Below are positions 1 through 5,849 of a stretch of DNA of 10,048 nucleotides, in pieces. The translations under genes were made by a program, and so were the position numbers. The notes under the pieces are model-generated. The model was not told the origin of the DNA. It did no database searches and worked only from the letters and a program-made list of their open reading frames with translations. Positions within the stretch are counted from its first letter, which is position 1, and each line of letters starts with the position of its first letter. The stretch is from positions 1 to 10,048 of the forward strand of contig CAIZKE010000238.1 of the NCBI GenBank assembly GCA_903933475.1, given 5' to 3'. The stretch comes from an uncultured Alphaproteobacteria bacterium. Lineage in GTDB: Bacteria; Pseudomonadota; Alphaproteobacteria; Caulobacterales; Caulobacteraceae.

Positions 1-29
1 CGGTTGGCAATGAGGATTTTCCTGAACAT
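1..29 (-). CDS. pccA: Start of a biotin carboxylase subunit, probably propionyl-CoA carboxylase alpha (5' fragment)
   Basis: Only the first nine codons and part of the tenth lie in the window; the gene runs off the left edge. Reading the minus strand from an ATG at 29 gives MFRKILIAN followed by a codon beginning CG (Arg). This is the signature N-terminus of biotin carboxylases of the AccC/PccA/MccA type, where F-x-K-I-L-I-A-N-R-G-E-I opens the ATP-grasp carboxylase. A strong Shine-Dalgarno (AAGGGG, plus-strand 36-41) lies six bases upstream. The family carboxylates a biotin carried on its own C-terminal domain and passes the carboxyl group to the beta subunit. With pccB on the same strand 573 bases upstream, PccA is the likeliest identity. 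Nine residues cannot separate PccA from AccC or MccA. Confidence 0.78.
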
Positions 30-108
30 CAAGCGCCCCTTGAACAGTCCCAGCGGACCCGCGCATCGAGTACTTCCACCCGGGGCGTCCGGCCACTAGA
101 TTACGGGC
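30..108. promoter_or_regulatory. Divergent intergenic region between pccA-like gene and msrB
   Basis: These 79 bases separate the two start codons and must hold promoters in both directions unless one lies inside a gene. On the plus strand, TAGATT at 97-102 could be a -10 element, with a weak -35 TTCCAC at 74-79 and a 17-base spacer. Six bases follow the -10 before the msrB ATG, so transcription could begin at or next to the start codon. I see no convincing minus-strand promoter and no clear operator palindrome. Both promoter calls are weak. Confidence 0.3.
36..41 (-). promoter_or_regulatory. Ribosome binding site of the pccA-like gene
   Basis: The minus strand reads AAGGGG here, followed by six bases and then the ATG at 29. 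The good match and spacing support that start and show that the left-edge fragment is a real gene start. Confidence 0.65.
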
Positions 109-597
109 ATGAACACGCCCGCAACCCCTCCGTCTCGATTTGACCTCACGACACCCGACGCTACGGAACGCAAGCGCCTTGAGTCCAGCCTCACGAGAGA
201 GGAGGCCGAGGTCCTTCTTCGACACGGCACCGAGGCACCGTTCTGCGGAGGCCTTCTAAACAACAAGGCCGATGGGGTCTATTGCTGCCGGCTCTGCGCC
301 CTGCCCCTGTTCCGGGCCGGGACCAAGTTCGAGAGTGGCACAGGCTGGCCCAGCTTCTGGGAACCCATCCATCCCGCACACGTCATCGAGGTGCGCGACA
401 CCAGCTACGGCATGCTCCGGATCGAGACCCGCTGCGCCCGCTGCGACAGCCACCAGGGGCATGTCTTCCCGGATGGGCCACCGCCAACCCGGCTCCGGTA
501 CTGCATCAACTCGGTATCGCTCGAGTTCACGCCGGCCGAGGCCTCTCTCCGGGACCCTCTGGGCCGGGGCGACGACATGGAGGCCCTGGCGGACTGA
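109..597 (+). CDS. msrB: Peptide-methionine (R)-S-oxide reductase MsrB
   Basis: A 162-residue protein that reduces the R-epimer of methionine sulfoxide in proteins, repairing oxidative damage; no signal peptide is seen, so it is cytoplasmic. The single SelR domain spans about residues 25-142. Two CxxC pairs (C60/C63 and C109/C112) form the structural zinc site, GWPSF is at 79-83, RCARCDSHQGHVF at 108-120, and the catalytic cysteine is C132 in RYCINS. The position where many MsrB enzymes carry the resolving cysteine (54 residues before the catalytic one, as in E. coli SGCGWPSF) is Thr78. C46, in the PFCG loop, sits where an alternative recycling cysteine is known in some MsrBs. No good Shine-Dalgarno precedes the ATG. 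It is divergent from the pccA-like gene and convergent with pccB. Confidence 0.96.
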   Translation: MNTPATPPSRFDLTTPDATERKRLESSLTREEAEVLLRHGTEAPFCGGLLNNKADGVYCCRLCALPLFRAGTKFESGTGWPSFWEPIHPAHVIEVRDTSYGMLRIETRCARCDSHQGHVFPDGPPPTRLRYCINSVSLEFTPAEASLRDPLGRGDDMEALAD

Positions 598-601
598 TCC
601 G

Positions 602-2128
602 TCAGAGGGGAATGTTGTCGTGCTTCTTCCAGGGATTGGTCAGAACCTTGCCCCTCAGGTTGCGCAGGGCCCGGGCGATGCGTCGGCGGGTCGAATGTGG
701 CGAGATGACATCGTCGATGTAACCGCGGGAAGCCGCCACGAAGGGATTGGCGAAGCGGGCCTTGTACTCGGCCTCGCGCTCGACGAGCTCTTCCTGGGTC
801 TGGTTGCGGAAGATGATTTCCACCGCGCCCTTTGACCCCATCACCGCAATCTCGGCTGACGGCCAGGCGTAGTTGACGTCACCACGGATGTGCTTGGAGC
901 TCATCACGTCGTAGGCCCCGCCATAGGCCTTGCGGGTGATGAGCGTGACCTTGGGCACGGTGGCCTCGGCATAGGCGAAAAGCAATTTGGCCCCATGGCG
1001 GATCAGGCCGCCCTGCTCCTGCTTGGTGCCGGGCATGAAGCCGGGCACGTCGACCAGGGTGACCAAGGGAATGTCAAAGGCGTCGCAGAAGCGCACGAAA
1101 CGCGCCGCCTTGCGGGAGGAGTCGATGTCGAGCACGCCGGCCAGCACCTGGGGCTGGTTGGCCACCACGCCAACGGTCGCACCCTCGATCCGGGCAAACC
1201 CGCAGATGATGTTCTTGGCGTAGTCCGGCGAGATCTCGAAGAAATCCGCCTCATCCACCACCTTCAGGATCAGTTCCTTCATGTCGTAGGGCTTGTTCGG
1301 ATTGGCCGGGATGAGGGTGTCGAGGGAAGGCTCGTTCCGTTCGGGGCTGTCGTGGCACTCCCGGGCCGGCGGCTTCTCCCGGTTGGAAAGAGGCAGGAAG
1401 TCCACCAGGCGGCGGACCTGGGTCAGGGCCTCGAGATCGTTCTCGAAGGCCCCGTCCGCTACCCCGGACTTCAGGGCATGGACGCGATATCCACCGAGCT
1501 CCTCGTGAGTGACCTCCTCATGGGTCACCGTACGGACGACGTCCGGACCGGTGACGTACATGTAGCTGGTGTCCTTCACCATGAAGATGAAGTCGGTGAT
1601 GGCCGGCGAATAGACGTCGCCGCCCGCGCAGGGGCCCATGATGACACTGATCTGCGGAATCACCCCCGAGGCCAGGGTGTTCTGCAGGAAGATGTCGGCA
1701 TAGCCGGCGAGGCCGTCGACACCCTCCTGGATACGGGCGCCGCCTGCGTCGAAGAGGCCGATGATCGGCGCGCCGACCTTCAGGGCCTGTTCCTGGACCT
1801 TGACGATCTTGCGGGCGTGGGCGTTGGACAGGGAACCGCCGAAGACCGTGAAATCCTTGGAGAAGACGAAGACCAACCGACCGTTGATGGTTCCCCAACC
1901 GGTGACGACCCCGTCACCGGAGATCTTCTGCTCGGCCATACCGAAATCGACGGCGCGGTGTTCGACGAACATGTCGAACTCCTCGAAGGAGCCCTCGTCG
2001 AGGAGCAGGTCCAGGCGCTCCCGCGCCGTCAGCTTGCCCTTGGCGTGCTGGGCGTCGATCCGCCGACCGCCACCACCGGCCCGCGCTTCCGAGCGCCGCC
2101 GCTCGAGTTCCTCAAGGATTTCCTTCAC
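602..2128 (-). CDS. pccB: Propionyl-CoA carboxylase beta subunit (carboxyltransferase)
   Basis: A 508-residue cytoplasmic carboxyltransferase that moves the carboxyl group from carboxybiotin to propionyl-CoA, giving methylmalonyl-CoA; it works as a complex with a biotin-carrying alpha subunit. Two crotonase-like halves are visible: N-terminal about 25-255, with FDAGGARIQEG at 126-136 and the oxyanion-type GPCAGG at 165-170, and C-terminal about 275-508, with LVDVPGFMPGTKQE at 358-371 and AYGGAYDVMSSKH at 401-413. Asp407 in GGAYDVM is the residue type linked with propionyl- rather than acetyl-CoA preference in actinobacterial homologues. The C-terminus (PWKKHDNIPL) matches mitochondrial and alphaproteobacterial PccB. 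The start is GTG; an in-frame TAG lies upstream with no other start between, and a GGGG motif precedes it. Its stop is four bases from that of convergent msrB. A methylmalonyl- or methylcrotonyl-CoA enzyme is less likely. Confidence 0.93.
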   Translation of the reverse strand: MKEILEELERRRSEARAGGGGRRIDAQHAKGKLTARERLDLLLDEGSFEEFDMFVEHRAVDFGMAEQKISGDGVVTGWGTINGRLVFVFSKDFTVFGGSLSNAHARKIVKVQEQALKVGAPIIGLFDAGGARIQEGVDGLAGYADIFLQNTLASGVIPQISVIMGPCAGGDVYSPAITDFIFMVKDTSYMYVTGPDVVRTVTHEEVTHEELGGYRVHALKSGVADGAFENDLEALTQVRRLVDFLPLSNREKPPARECHDSPERNEPSLDTLIPANPNKPYDMKELILKVVDEADFFEISPDYAKNIICGFARIEGATVGVVANQPQVLAGVLDIDSSRKAARFVRFCDAFDIPLVTLVDVPGFMPGTKQEQGGLIRHGAKLLFAYAEATVPKVTLITRKAYGGAYDVMSSKHIRGDVNYAWPSAEIAVMGSKGAVEIIFRNQTQEELVEREAEYKARFANPFVAASRGYIDDVISPHSTRRRIARALRNLRGKVLTNPWKKHDNIPL

Positions 2129-2195
2129 TGCAGAACCCCGTGACGCATTGACGACAGGGGCAAAGCCCTAGTCGCAGCCGAGCCAGGGCGCAAGG

Positions 2196-2945
2196 TCACG
2201 CCGGGGAAACCGGAAGGGCGCCAAGACCCCGAAACCAGGCCTCCAGCATGCGGGCCTCGGCCTGCAGCCGGGCGGTCCGCTGGGCGGCCTCCTCGTCGAT
2301 ACCCCACTGCTCCTCCTGCCAGGCCTCGTCGAGCCGGGAGAGGGCATAGGCCTCCTCCCCCCCGAACCAGCCTCGCCACAGACCCAGGGTCAGGACCGCA
2401 GAGCCGAACAGGGGTGCACCAAAGGCCAGTCCCGACAGGGTGAAGTCATCCGCAGACAGGGCCTGTTGCCTGACCGCTTCCAGGGCGTGGACAGGCTGGT
2501 CCCTGTGAAGGATCCCCCCGGACGACACAAGGGCGACACCCAACTCGTCGCGGGCGCGCACCAGAACAGGTCCCCAGGCGGCGGCCTGCCGGGCGCACAG
2601 CCCCGCAGGACTCTCCGCTGGATAGCAGAGCAGGTCGTTCCCGGCGTACTGAACGATCTGGTCGGCGACCGACTCCCGGGCGGCAGGTATGGCCTCCAGC
2701 GCCGTAAAGACCAGGCGGGTCGCATGCATGGCGGCAAGATCCACATGCTGGGCCTGCGCCTCCCACTCGGCGGCGGCCAGCTCGGCCAGGTCCCGCGTCG
2801 GCGTCCTCAGCGCTGCGCCCCGAGAGGAACGGGGCGGACGCCCATCGAGCAGCACCTGCCATCCGTCCGCAGTCTCCGCCACCGTCACGGTCTCGTAGAA
2901 GCGGCGGGGCTTCTCGCCCGGCTCGATGAAGCCTTTCTGCGCCAT
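2196..2945 (-). CDS. ATP12 family F1-ATPase assembly chaperone
   Basis: A 249-residue protein of the ATP12 family. In mitochondria, Atp12p binds the F1 alpha subunit and keeps it from aggregating until it joins beta; alphaproteobacteria keep a homologue, presumably with the same job in the cytoplasm. The family landmarks are in order: RRFYETV at 14-20, WQVLLDGRPPRS at 29-40, LAAAEWEAQ at 56-64, NDLLCYPAESP at 103-113 followed by RQAAAWGPVL at 119-128, and the C-terminal SRLDEAWQEEQWG at 203-215. Length fits the bacterial members. The ATG is supported by GGAG eight bases upstream (plus-strand 2954-2957). It lies 65 bases after the RluC-type gene and 67 bases before pccB, all on one strand. No F1 ATPase gene is in the window. 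Confidence 0.93.
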   Translation of the reverse strand: MAQKGFIEPGEKPRRFYETVTVAETADGWQVLLDGRPPRSSRGAALRTPTRDLAELAAAEWEAQAQHVDLAAMHATRLVFTALEAIPAARESVADQIVQYAGNDLLCYPAESPAGLCARQAAAWGPVLVRARDELGVALVSSGGILHRDQPVHALEAVRQQALSADDFTLSGLAFGAPLFGSAVLTLGLWRGWFGGEEAYALSRLDEAWQEEQWGIDEEAAQRTARLQAEARMLEAWFRGLGALPVSPA

Positions 2946-2974
2946 GTGCAGGTCTCCAAGGTCATGGGCTGAAT

Positions 2975-3002
2975 GACCCTGCGCGCCAGAGCGCGCAAGG
3001 CC
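2975..3002 (-). terminator. GC-rich hairpin between rluC and atp12 (possible weak terminator or processing site)
   Basis: Read on the minus strand, this is a 12-pair stem with a four-base loop (TCTG), built around TGCGCGC and GCGCGCA. Its outer pairs include two G-U wobbles that are mismatches if the plus strand is transcribed, so the fold favours the transcript of the rluC-atp12 direction. It starts eight bases after the rluC stop. No run of T follows, so it is not a standard intrinsic terminator; it may instead slow transcription or protect a 3' end. Confidence 0.4.
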
Positions 3003-3010
3003 CGCAGGGG

Positions 3011-4012
3011 TCAGTTCCCCCGCCGTGCGCCCCGGCCCGCTCGCCGGAAGGGCTCGGGGTCCGCCTCGGAGGCGTCAAACCCGAAGCGGGTGAAGCCGGC
3101 CTTCATCTCGGGACTGATGGGCGCCTCGACGACCAGGAGCCCGCCGGACGGATGCGGCAGACTTAGCCGACGAGCGAGCAGCTGAAGGCCCAGCCCCCCG
3201 GAGAGGGCAACGGACTCCGGCGTATTGTACTTGGGATCGCCAAGGATCGGATGCCCCATGGCCAGCATATGGACCCGCAGCTGGTGGGTCCGGCCCGTAT
3301 GGGGCCTCAGCGCCATCCAGGACACACGGTCCCCGGCCCTCGAGATCAGGGTGAACTCCGTCTCGGCGGGCTCGGCCCGGGGGTCCTTGGGTTCAGCGGG
3401 CACCACCAGTTCGCGGTCGCCGACGCCCTTCTTCACCAGGGGAAGGCTGAGTATGCCATCCTGCGGTCTGGGATGGCCGAGGACCAGGGCCCAGTAGGTC
3501 TTCTCCGCCCGGCGCCGGGCGAAGGAGCCGGCGAGGCGGGCCGCGGCGGCGGGCGTCTTGCCGGCCAGGAGGACGCCGGAGGTGTCGCGGTCCAGGCGAT
3601 GCACCAGGCGGGGACGGGTGAGCCCCTCCCCCCAGGCGGACAGGAGCCGGTCGACGTGATTGCGGGTCTTGGTTCCACCCTGGACGGCGAGGCCTGCGGG
3701 CTTGTTGAGGGCCAGGACATCGTCGTCCTCGTGCAGGACCAGGCTACGGGCATAGGCAGCGTCCCGGGACGGAAGGGCCGGTCGGGGCGCATCGGCGGCG
3801 GGTGCATCCGGGAGGGGCGGCACGCGGACCTCGTCTCCGGCTTCGAGGCGGGTCTCTGGCCGCACCCTGGCACCGCCGACCCGGATCTGGCCCGAGCGTG
3901 TCAGCTTCTGGATCTGGACCTGCGTCAGATGCGGCCAACGCCGACGGAACCAGCGGTCCAGCCGGACACTGCCCTCCCCCGGATCCACGGTCAGGGTGCG
4001 GACCTCCCTCAT
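3011..4012 (-). CDS. rluC: RluC-type 23S rRNA pseudouridine synthase with S4 domain
   Basis: A 333-residue RluA-family pseudouridine synthase that isomerises uridine to pseudouridine in RNA, most likely at the 23S rRNA sites assigned to RluC. An N-terminal S4 RNA-binding domain (about 15-65, VRLDRWFRRRWPHLTQVQIQ) is followed by the catalytic domain (about 90-300). RLVHRLDRDTSGVLLAGKT at 135-153 carries the catalytic Asp141; LNKPAGLAVQGG is at 102-113 and RPHTGRTHQLRVHMLAMGHPI at 236-256. The start is set at the ATG at 4012, where the crcB TGA overlaps it as ATGA. The frame stays open for 135 codons upstream, but those lie over crcB and do not look like this family. The Arg-rich tail (323-333) is typical of such enzymes. 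The exact target site cannot be read from the sequence. Confidence 0.92.
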   Translation of the reverse strand: MREVRTLTVDPGEGSVRLDRWFRRRWPHLTQVQIQKLTRSGQIRVGGARVRPETRLEAGDEVRVPPLPDAPAADAPRPALPSRDAAYARSLVLHEDDDVLALNKPAGLAVQGGTKTRNHVDRLLSAWGEGLTRPRLVHRLDRDTSGVLLAGKTPAAAARLAGSFARRRAEKTYWALVLGHPRPQDGILSLPLVKKGVGDRELVVPAEPKDPRAEPAETEFTLISRAGDRVSWMALRPHTGRTHQLRVHMLAMGHPILGDPKYNTPESVALSGGLGLQLLARRLSLPHPSGGLLVVEAPISPEMKAGFTRFGFDASEADPEPFRRAGRGARRGN

Positions 4013-4395
4013 GCGAGAACCCTGCGCATGACAAGGAGGCCCAGGAAGACCGCGCTGGTCGCCAGCACCACGGAGAGGCCCGCATAAAGGGCCGCCGGAC
4101 CCAAGGCCCGCCGCTCGACCATCATCAGGGTCTCCAGGGAGAAGGCGGAGAAGGTCGTGAACCCGCCGAGAAGGCCTACGCCAAGGAACAAGCGTATGCG
4201 TTCGCCATCTGCGCCGCCTCGCAAGGACAGCCACCCTGCGAGCAGCCCCACCGCCAAGCCGCCGGCGATGTTTGCGATGAAGGTCGGCCAGGGCCAGGTG
4301 CCGAGGACGCCCCTGCCAAAAGCGATGGACAGGAGGTAGCGCAGGACGGCGCCTGCCCCGCCGCCCGCCGCGACAAGCAGCAGGTTGCCAGTCAT
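4009..4395 (-). CDS. crcB: Fluoride channel CrcB/Fluc
   Basis: A 128-residue inner-membrane protein with four hydrophobic segments (about 3-26, 36-58, 68-92 and 98-125). CrcB/Fluc forms a dual-topology dimer that lets fluoride leave the cytoplasm. The family motifs are all present: GGGAGAVLRY at 11-20 with Arg19, PTFIANIAGG at 37-46 with pore Asn42, and GGFTTFSAFS at 77-86 with the two phenylalanines of the fluoride path (F82, F85) and the TTFS sequence near the central sodium. The ATG overlaps the stop of the upstream RluA-family gene (ATGA), and its own stop overlaps the RluC start, so all three are probably translated together. GGAG lies eight bases before the start. No room exists for its own fluoride riboswitch. 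Confidence 0.95.
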   Translation of the reverse strand: MTGNLLLVAAGGGAGAVLRYLLSIAFGRGVLGTWPWPTFIANIAGGLAVGLLAGWLSLRGGADGERIRLFLGVGLLGGFTTFSAFSLETLMMVERRALGPAALYAGLSVVLATSAVFLGLLVMRRVLA

Positions 4396-5174
4396 GGATG
4401 CCGCTCCGCGGACGCATCCCGACCTGTCTCAGGAACCTGGAGACCCAGCCCTGAGAGGAGCCCGGCGAAATCTTCGGGAAGGGGCGCGCGAAGGGTCATG
4501 TATCCGCCCTCCGGGTGCGGAAAGGTCAGGGTCGCGGCATGAAGCATCAGCCTCGGCGCAGGCAGACCCCCCAAAACCAGTGCGCCTCCATACCACGCAT
4601 CGCCGGCGATCGGGCGCTGGATCGACGCCAGGTGAATCCGGATCTGGTGCATGCGGCCAGTCAATGGCGAAACCTCAAGCAGGGCCGCCCCCTCCGTGGT
4701 CGCAAGGGTCCGGTACCGGGTCTCCGCAGTCTCGGCATCGGCATGGTCCGCGGCACAGACCTGCATGCGGGCCTCGCGGCCAGTCTCCACGCGCCGAAGA
4801 GCGTCCGTGATCCGTCCCGACGGCGGGACTGGCACCCCCGGCGCCCCAGGCGCGACGAGGGCCAGGTAGGTCTTGGTGATCTTCCGGGCCATCATGGCCT
4901 TGCCCAGGAAGCTCGCCGCCGGCTGGGTGCGAGCCGCAAGGATGACCCCGGAGGTGTCCCGGTCGAGCCGGTGGATCAACCGGGGCCGCGCCTTGCCGGG
5001 CTTGGCGAAGGCCCAGAGCATCTCGTCCAGGGTGATCACCTGCCCCCGCCCGCCCTGGCTGGACAGGCCGGCCGGCTTGTTCAGCCCAAGGACGCTGGCG
5101 TCCTCATGGAAGACCATGGCGCGGACAAGGGCGACCTCGTCGGCGCTAAGGGGAACGGGTTTGAGCGGCTTCAC
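4392..5174 (-). CDS. RluA-family pseudouridine synthase without S4 domain
   Basis: A 260-residue RNA pseudouridine synthase of the RluA/RluC/RluD superfamily lacking the N-terminal S4 domain, in the style of E. coli RluA, which acts on 23S rRNA and some tRNAs. LNKPAGLSSQGG is at 31-42; RLIHRLDRDTSGVILAART at 65-83 contains the catalytic Asp71; SPLTGRMHQIRIHLASI is at 169-185, followed by the RPIAGDAWYGG turn at 187-197. The start is GTG at 5174 with no clear Shine-Dalgarno at normal distance and no in-frame ATG close upstream. The stop overlaps the crcB ATG. It shares the catalytic motif with the RluC-type protein two genes downstream but differs in architecture, so the pair are paralogues with probably different RNA targets. 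Its actual target is unknown. Confidence 0.9.
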   Translation of the reverse strand: MKPLKPVPLSADEVALVRAMVFHEDASVLGLNKPAGLSSQGGRGQVITLDEMLWAFAKPGKARPRLIHRLDRDTSGVILAARTQPAASFLGKAMMARKITKTYLALVAPGAPGVPVPPSGRITDALRRVETGREARMQVCAADHADAETAETRYRTLATTEGAALLEVSPLTGRMHQIRIHLASIQRPIAGDAWYGGALVLGGLPAPRLMLHAATLTFPHPEGGYMTLRAPLPEDFAGLLSGLGLQVPETGRDASAERHP

Positions 5175-5198
5175 AAAGCCATTTAGCTGAGACGTGCC

Positions 5199-5224
5199 CC
5201 GTTCGTCACCCTTGCGCCGAACGG
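5199..5224 (-). repeat. Small inverted repeat between pseH-like gene and rluA-like gene
   Basis: CCGTTCG at 5199-5205 and CGAACGG at 5218-5224 form a seven-pair stem with a 12-base loop inside the 57-base gap. No T run follows on either strand. It could be a weak pause or processing hairpin, or chance. Confidence 0.25.
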
Positions 5225-5231
5225 CCTTGCC

Positions 5232-5849
5232 TCAGCCCCACGGTTCCAGAGTGATCTCGAACCGGTCGAGCACCTCCTGGATCCGCTCTTGGACCGCAAC
5301 CCTTCCCTCCTTCCAATCCTCGCGTGTGAGACCCAGAAAGTGGACGCCGATCCGGTCGCCATCCTTGACGACGTTAGAACGCCGGAACCCCTCCTCTCTG
5401 AAGAGGAACTTGGCGTGCATACGAACCACCGCCGGATTGGACTCCAGAACCTCGCAATTCAGCTTCTCCAGATCCAACTCGCCGAAGACAAACTCCAGCA
5501 GGTGAAACTCGAGGGCGGCGCCCAGACCGCCGCGCGCCTCGGGAGCCAGATAGAAGGCCCAGTCTGCCGTGCGGTGGAGACGATCTATCGCGGTCACGCT
5601 GACAAGTCCCAGGACCTCGCCCTCTGGCGACAGCGCGACAAAGACAAGCCTCCGGTCGTCTCCGGAGAGGCCTGCCATCCAGCGCGCATGCTCCTCCTGG
5701 GAGATGACGTGATCGGTATACATGGCGCCGCGAATGGCCGGATGATTGCGCAGGAGGCGCAAGGCTTCCTGCTGTTCCGTGGTGCATCGGCCAATCAGCC
5801 GAAGGACAATCGGCCGAGAGACAGTTGGATGGGGGCCCTGCAAACTCAT
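5232..5849 (-). CDS. pseH: PseH/FlmH-like N-acetyltransferase (pseudaminic acid pathway)
   Basis: A 205-residue GNAT acetyltransferase. The best match by eye is PseH, which acetylates the 4-amino group of UDP-4-amino-4,6-dideoxy-N-acetyl-beta-L-altrosamine from acetyl-CoA during synthesis of pseudaminic acid, the sugar put on flagellins; the Caulobacter version is called FlmH. Diagnostic stretches are LRNHPAIRGAMYTDHVIS at 33-50, WAFYLAPEARGGLGAALEF at 97-115 (the acetyl-CoA-binding loop) and LEKLNCEVLESNPAVVRMH at 127-145. The C-terminal HFLGLTREDW (170-179) is also typical. The ATG overlaps the rarA stop as ATGA, so translation is probably coupled to rarA. No other pseudaminic acid or flagellar gene is in the window, so a generic or RimJ-like acetyltransferase role remains possible, though the family-specific motifs argue against it. 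Confidence 0.82.
   Translation of the reverse strand: MSLQGPHPTVSRPIVLRLIGRCTTEQQEALRLLRNHPAIRGAMYTDHVISQEEHARWMAGLSGDDRRLVFVALSPEGEVLGLVSVTAIDRLHRTADWAFYLAPEARGGLGAALEFHLLEFVFGELDLEKLNCEVLESNPAVVRMHAKFLFREEGFRRSNVVKDGDRIGVHFLGLTREDWKEGRVAVQERIQEVLDRFEITLEPWG

Noticed and set aside
890..2143. Long open frame on the plus strand opposite pccB (417 codons)
   Set aside because: It mirrors a well-conserved gene in GC-rich DNA, its product is low-complexity His/Asp/Gly/Val-rich, and it shows no domain. It is a codon-bias shadow.
2129..2195. Terminator or PccR-like TTTGCAAA operator before pccB
   Set aside because: Only a four-pair GGGC/GCCC stem and no TTTGCAAA palindrome can be seen in the 67-base gap.
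4013..4417. Possible N-terminal extension of the RluC-type protein by 135 residues
   Set aside because: The extension lies wholly over crcB in another frame, is Arg-rich without a family match, and the ATG in the ATGA overlap gives a normal S4-plus-catalytic protein.
4396..4420. Fluoride riboswitch in front of crcB
   Set aside because: The upstream sequence is the coding end of the RluA-type gene, overlapping the crcB start, and leaves no leader.
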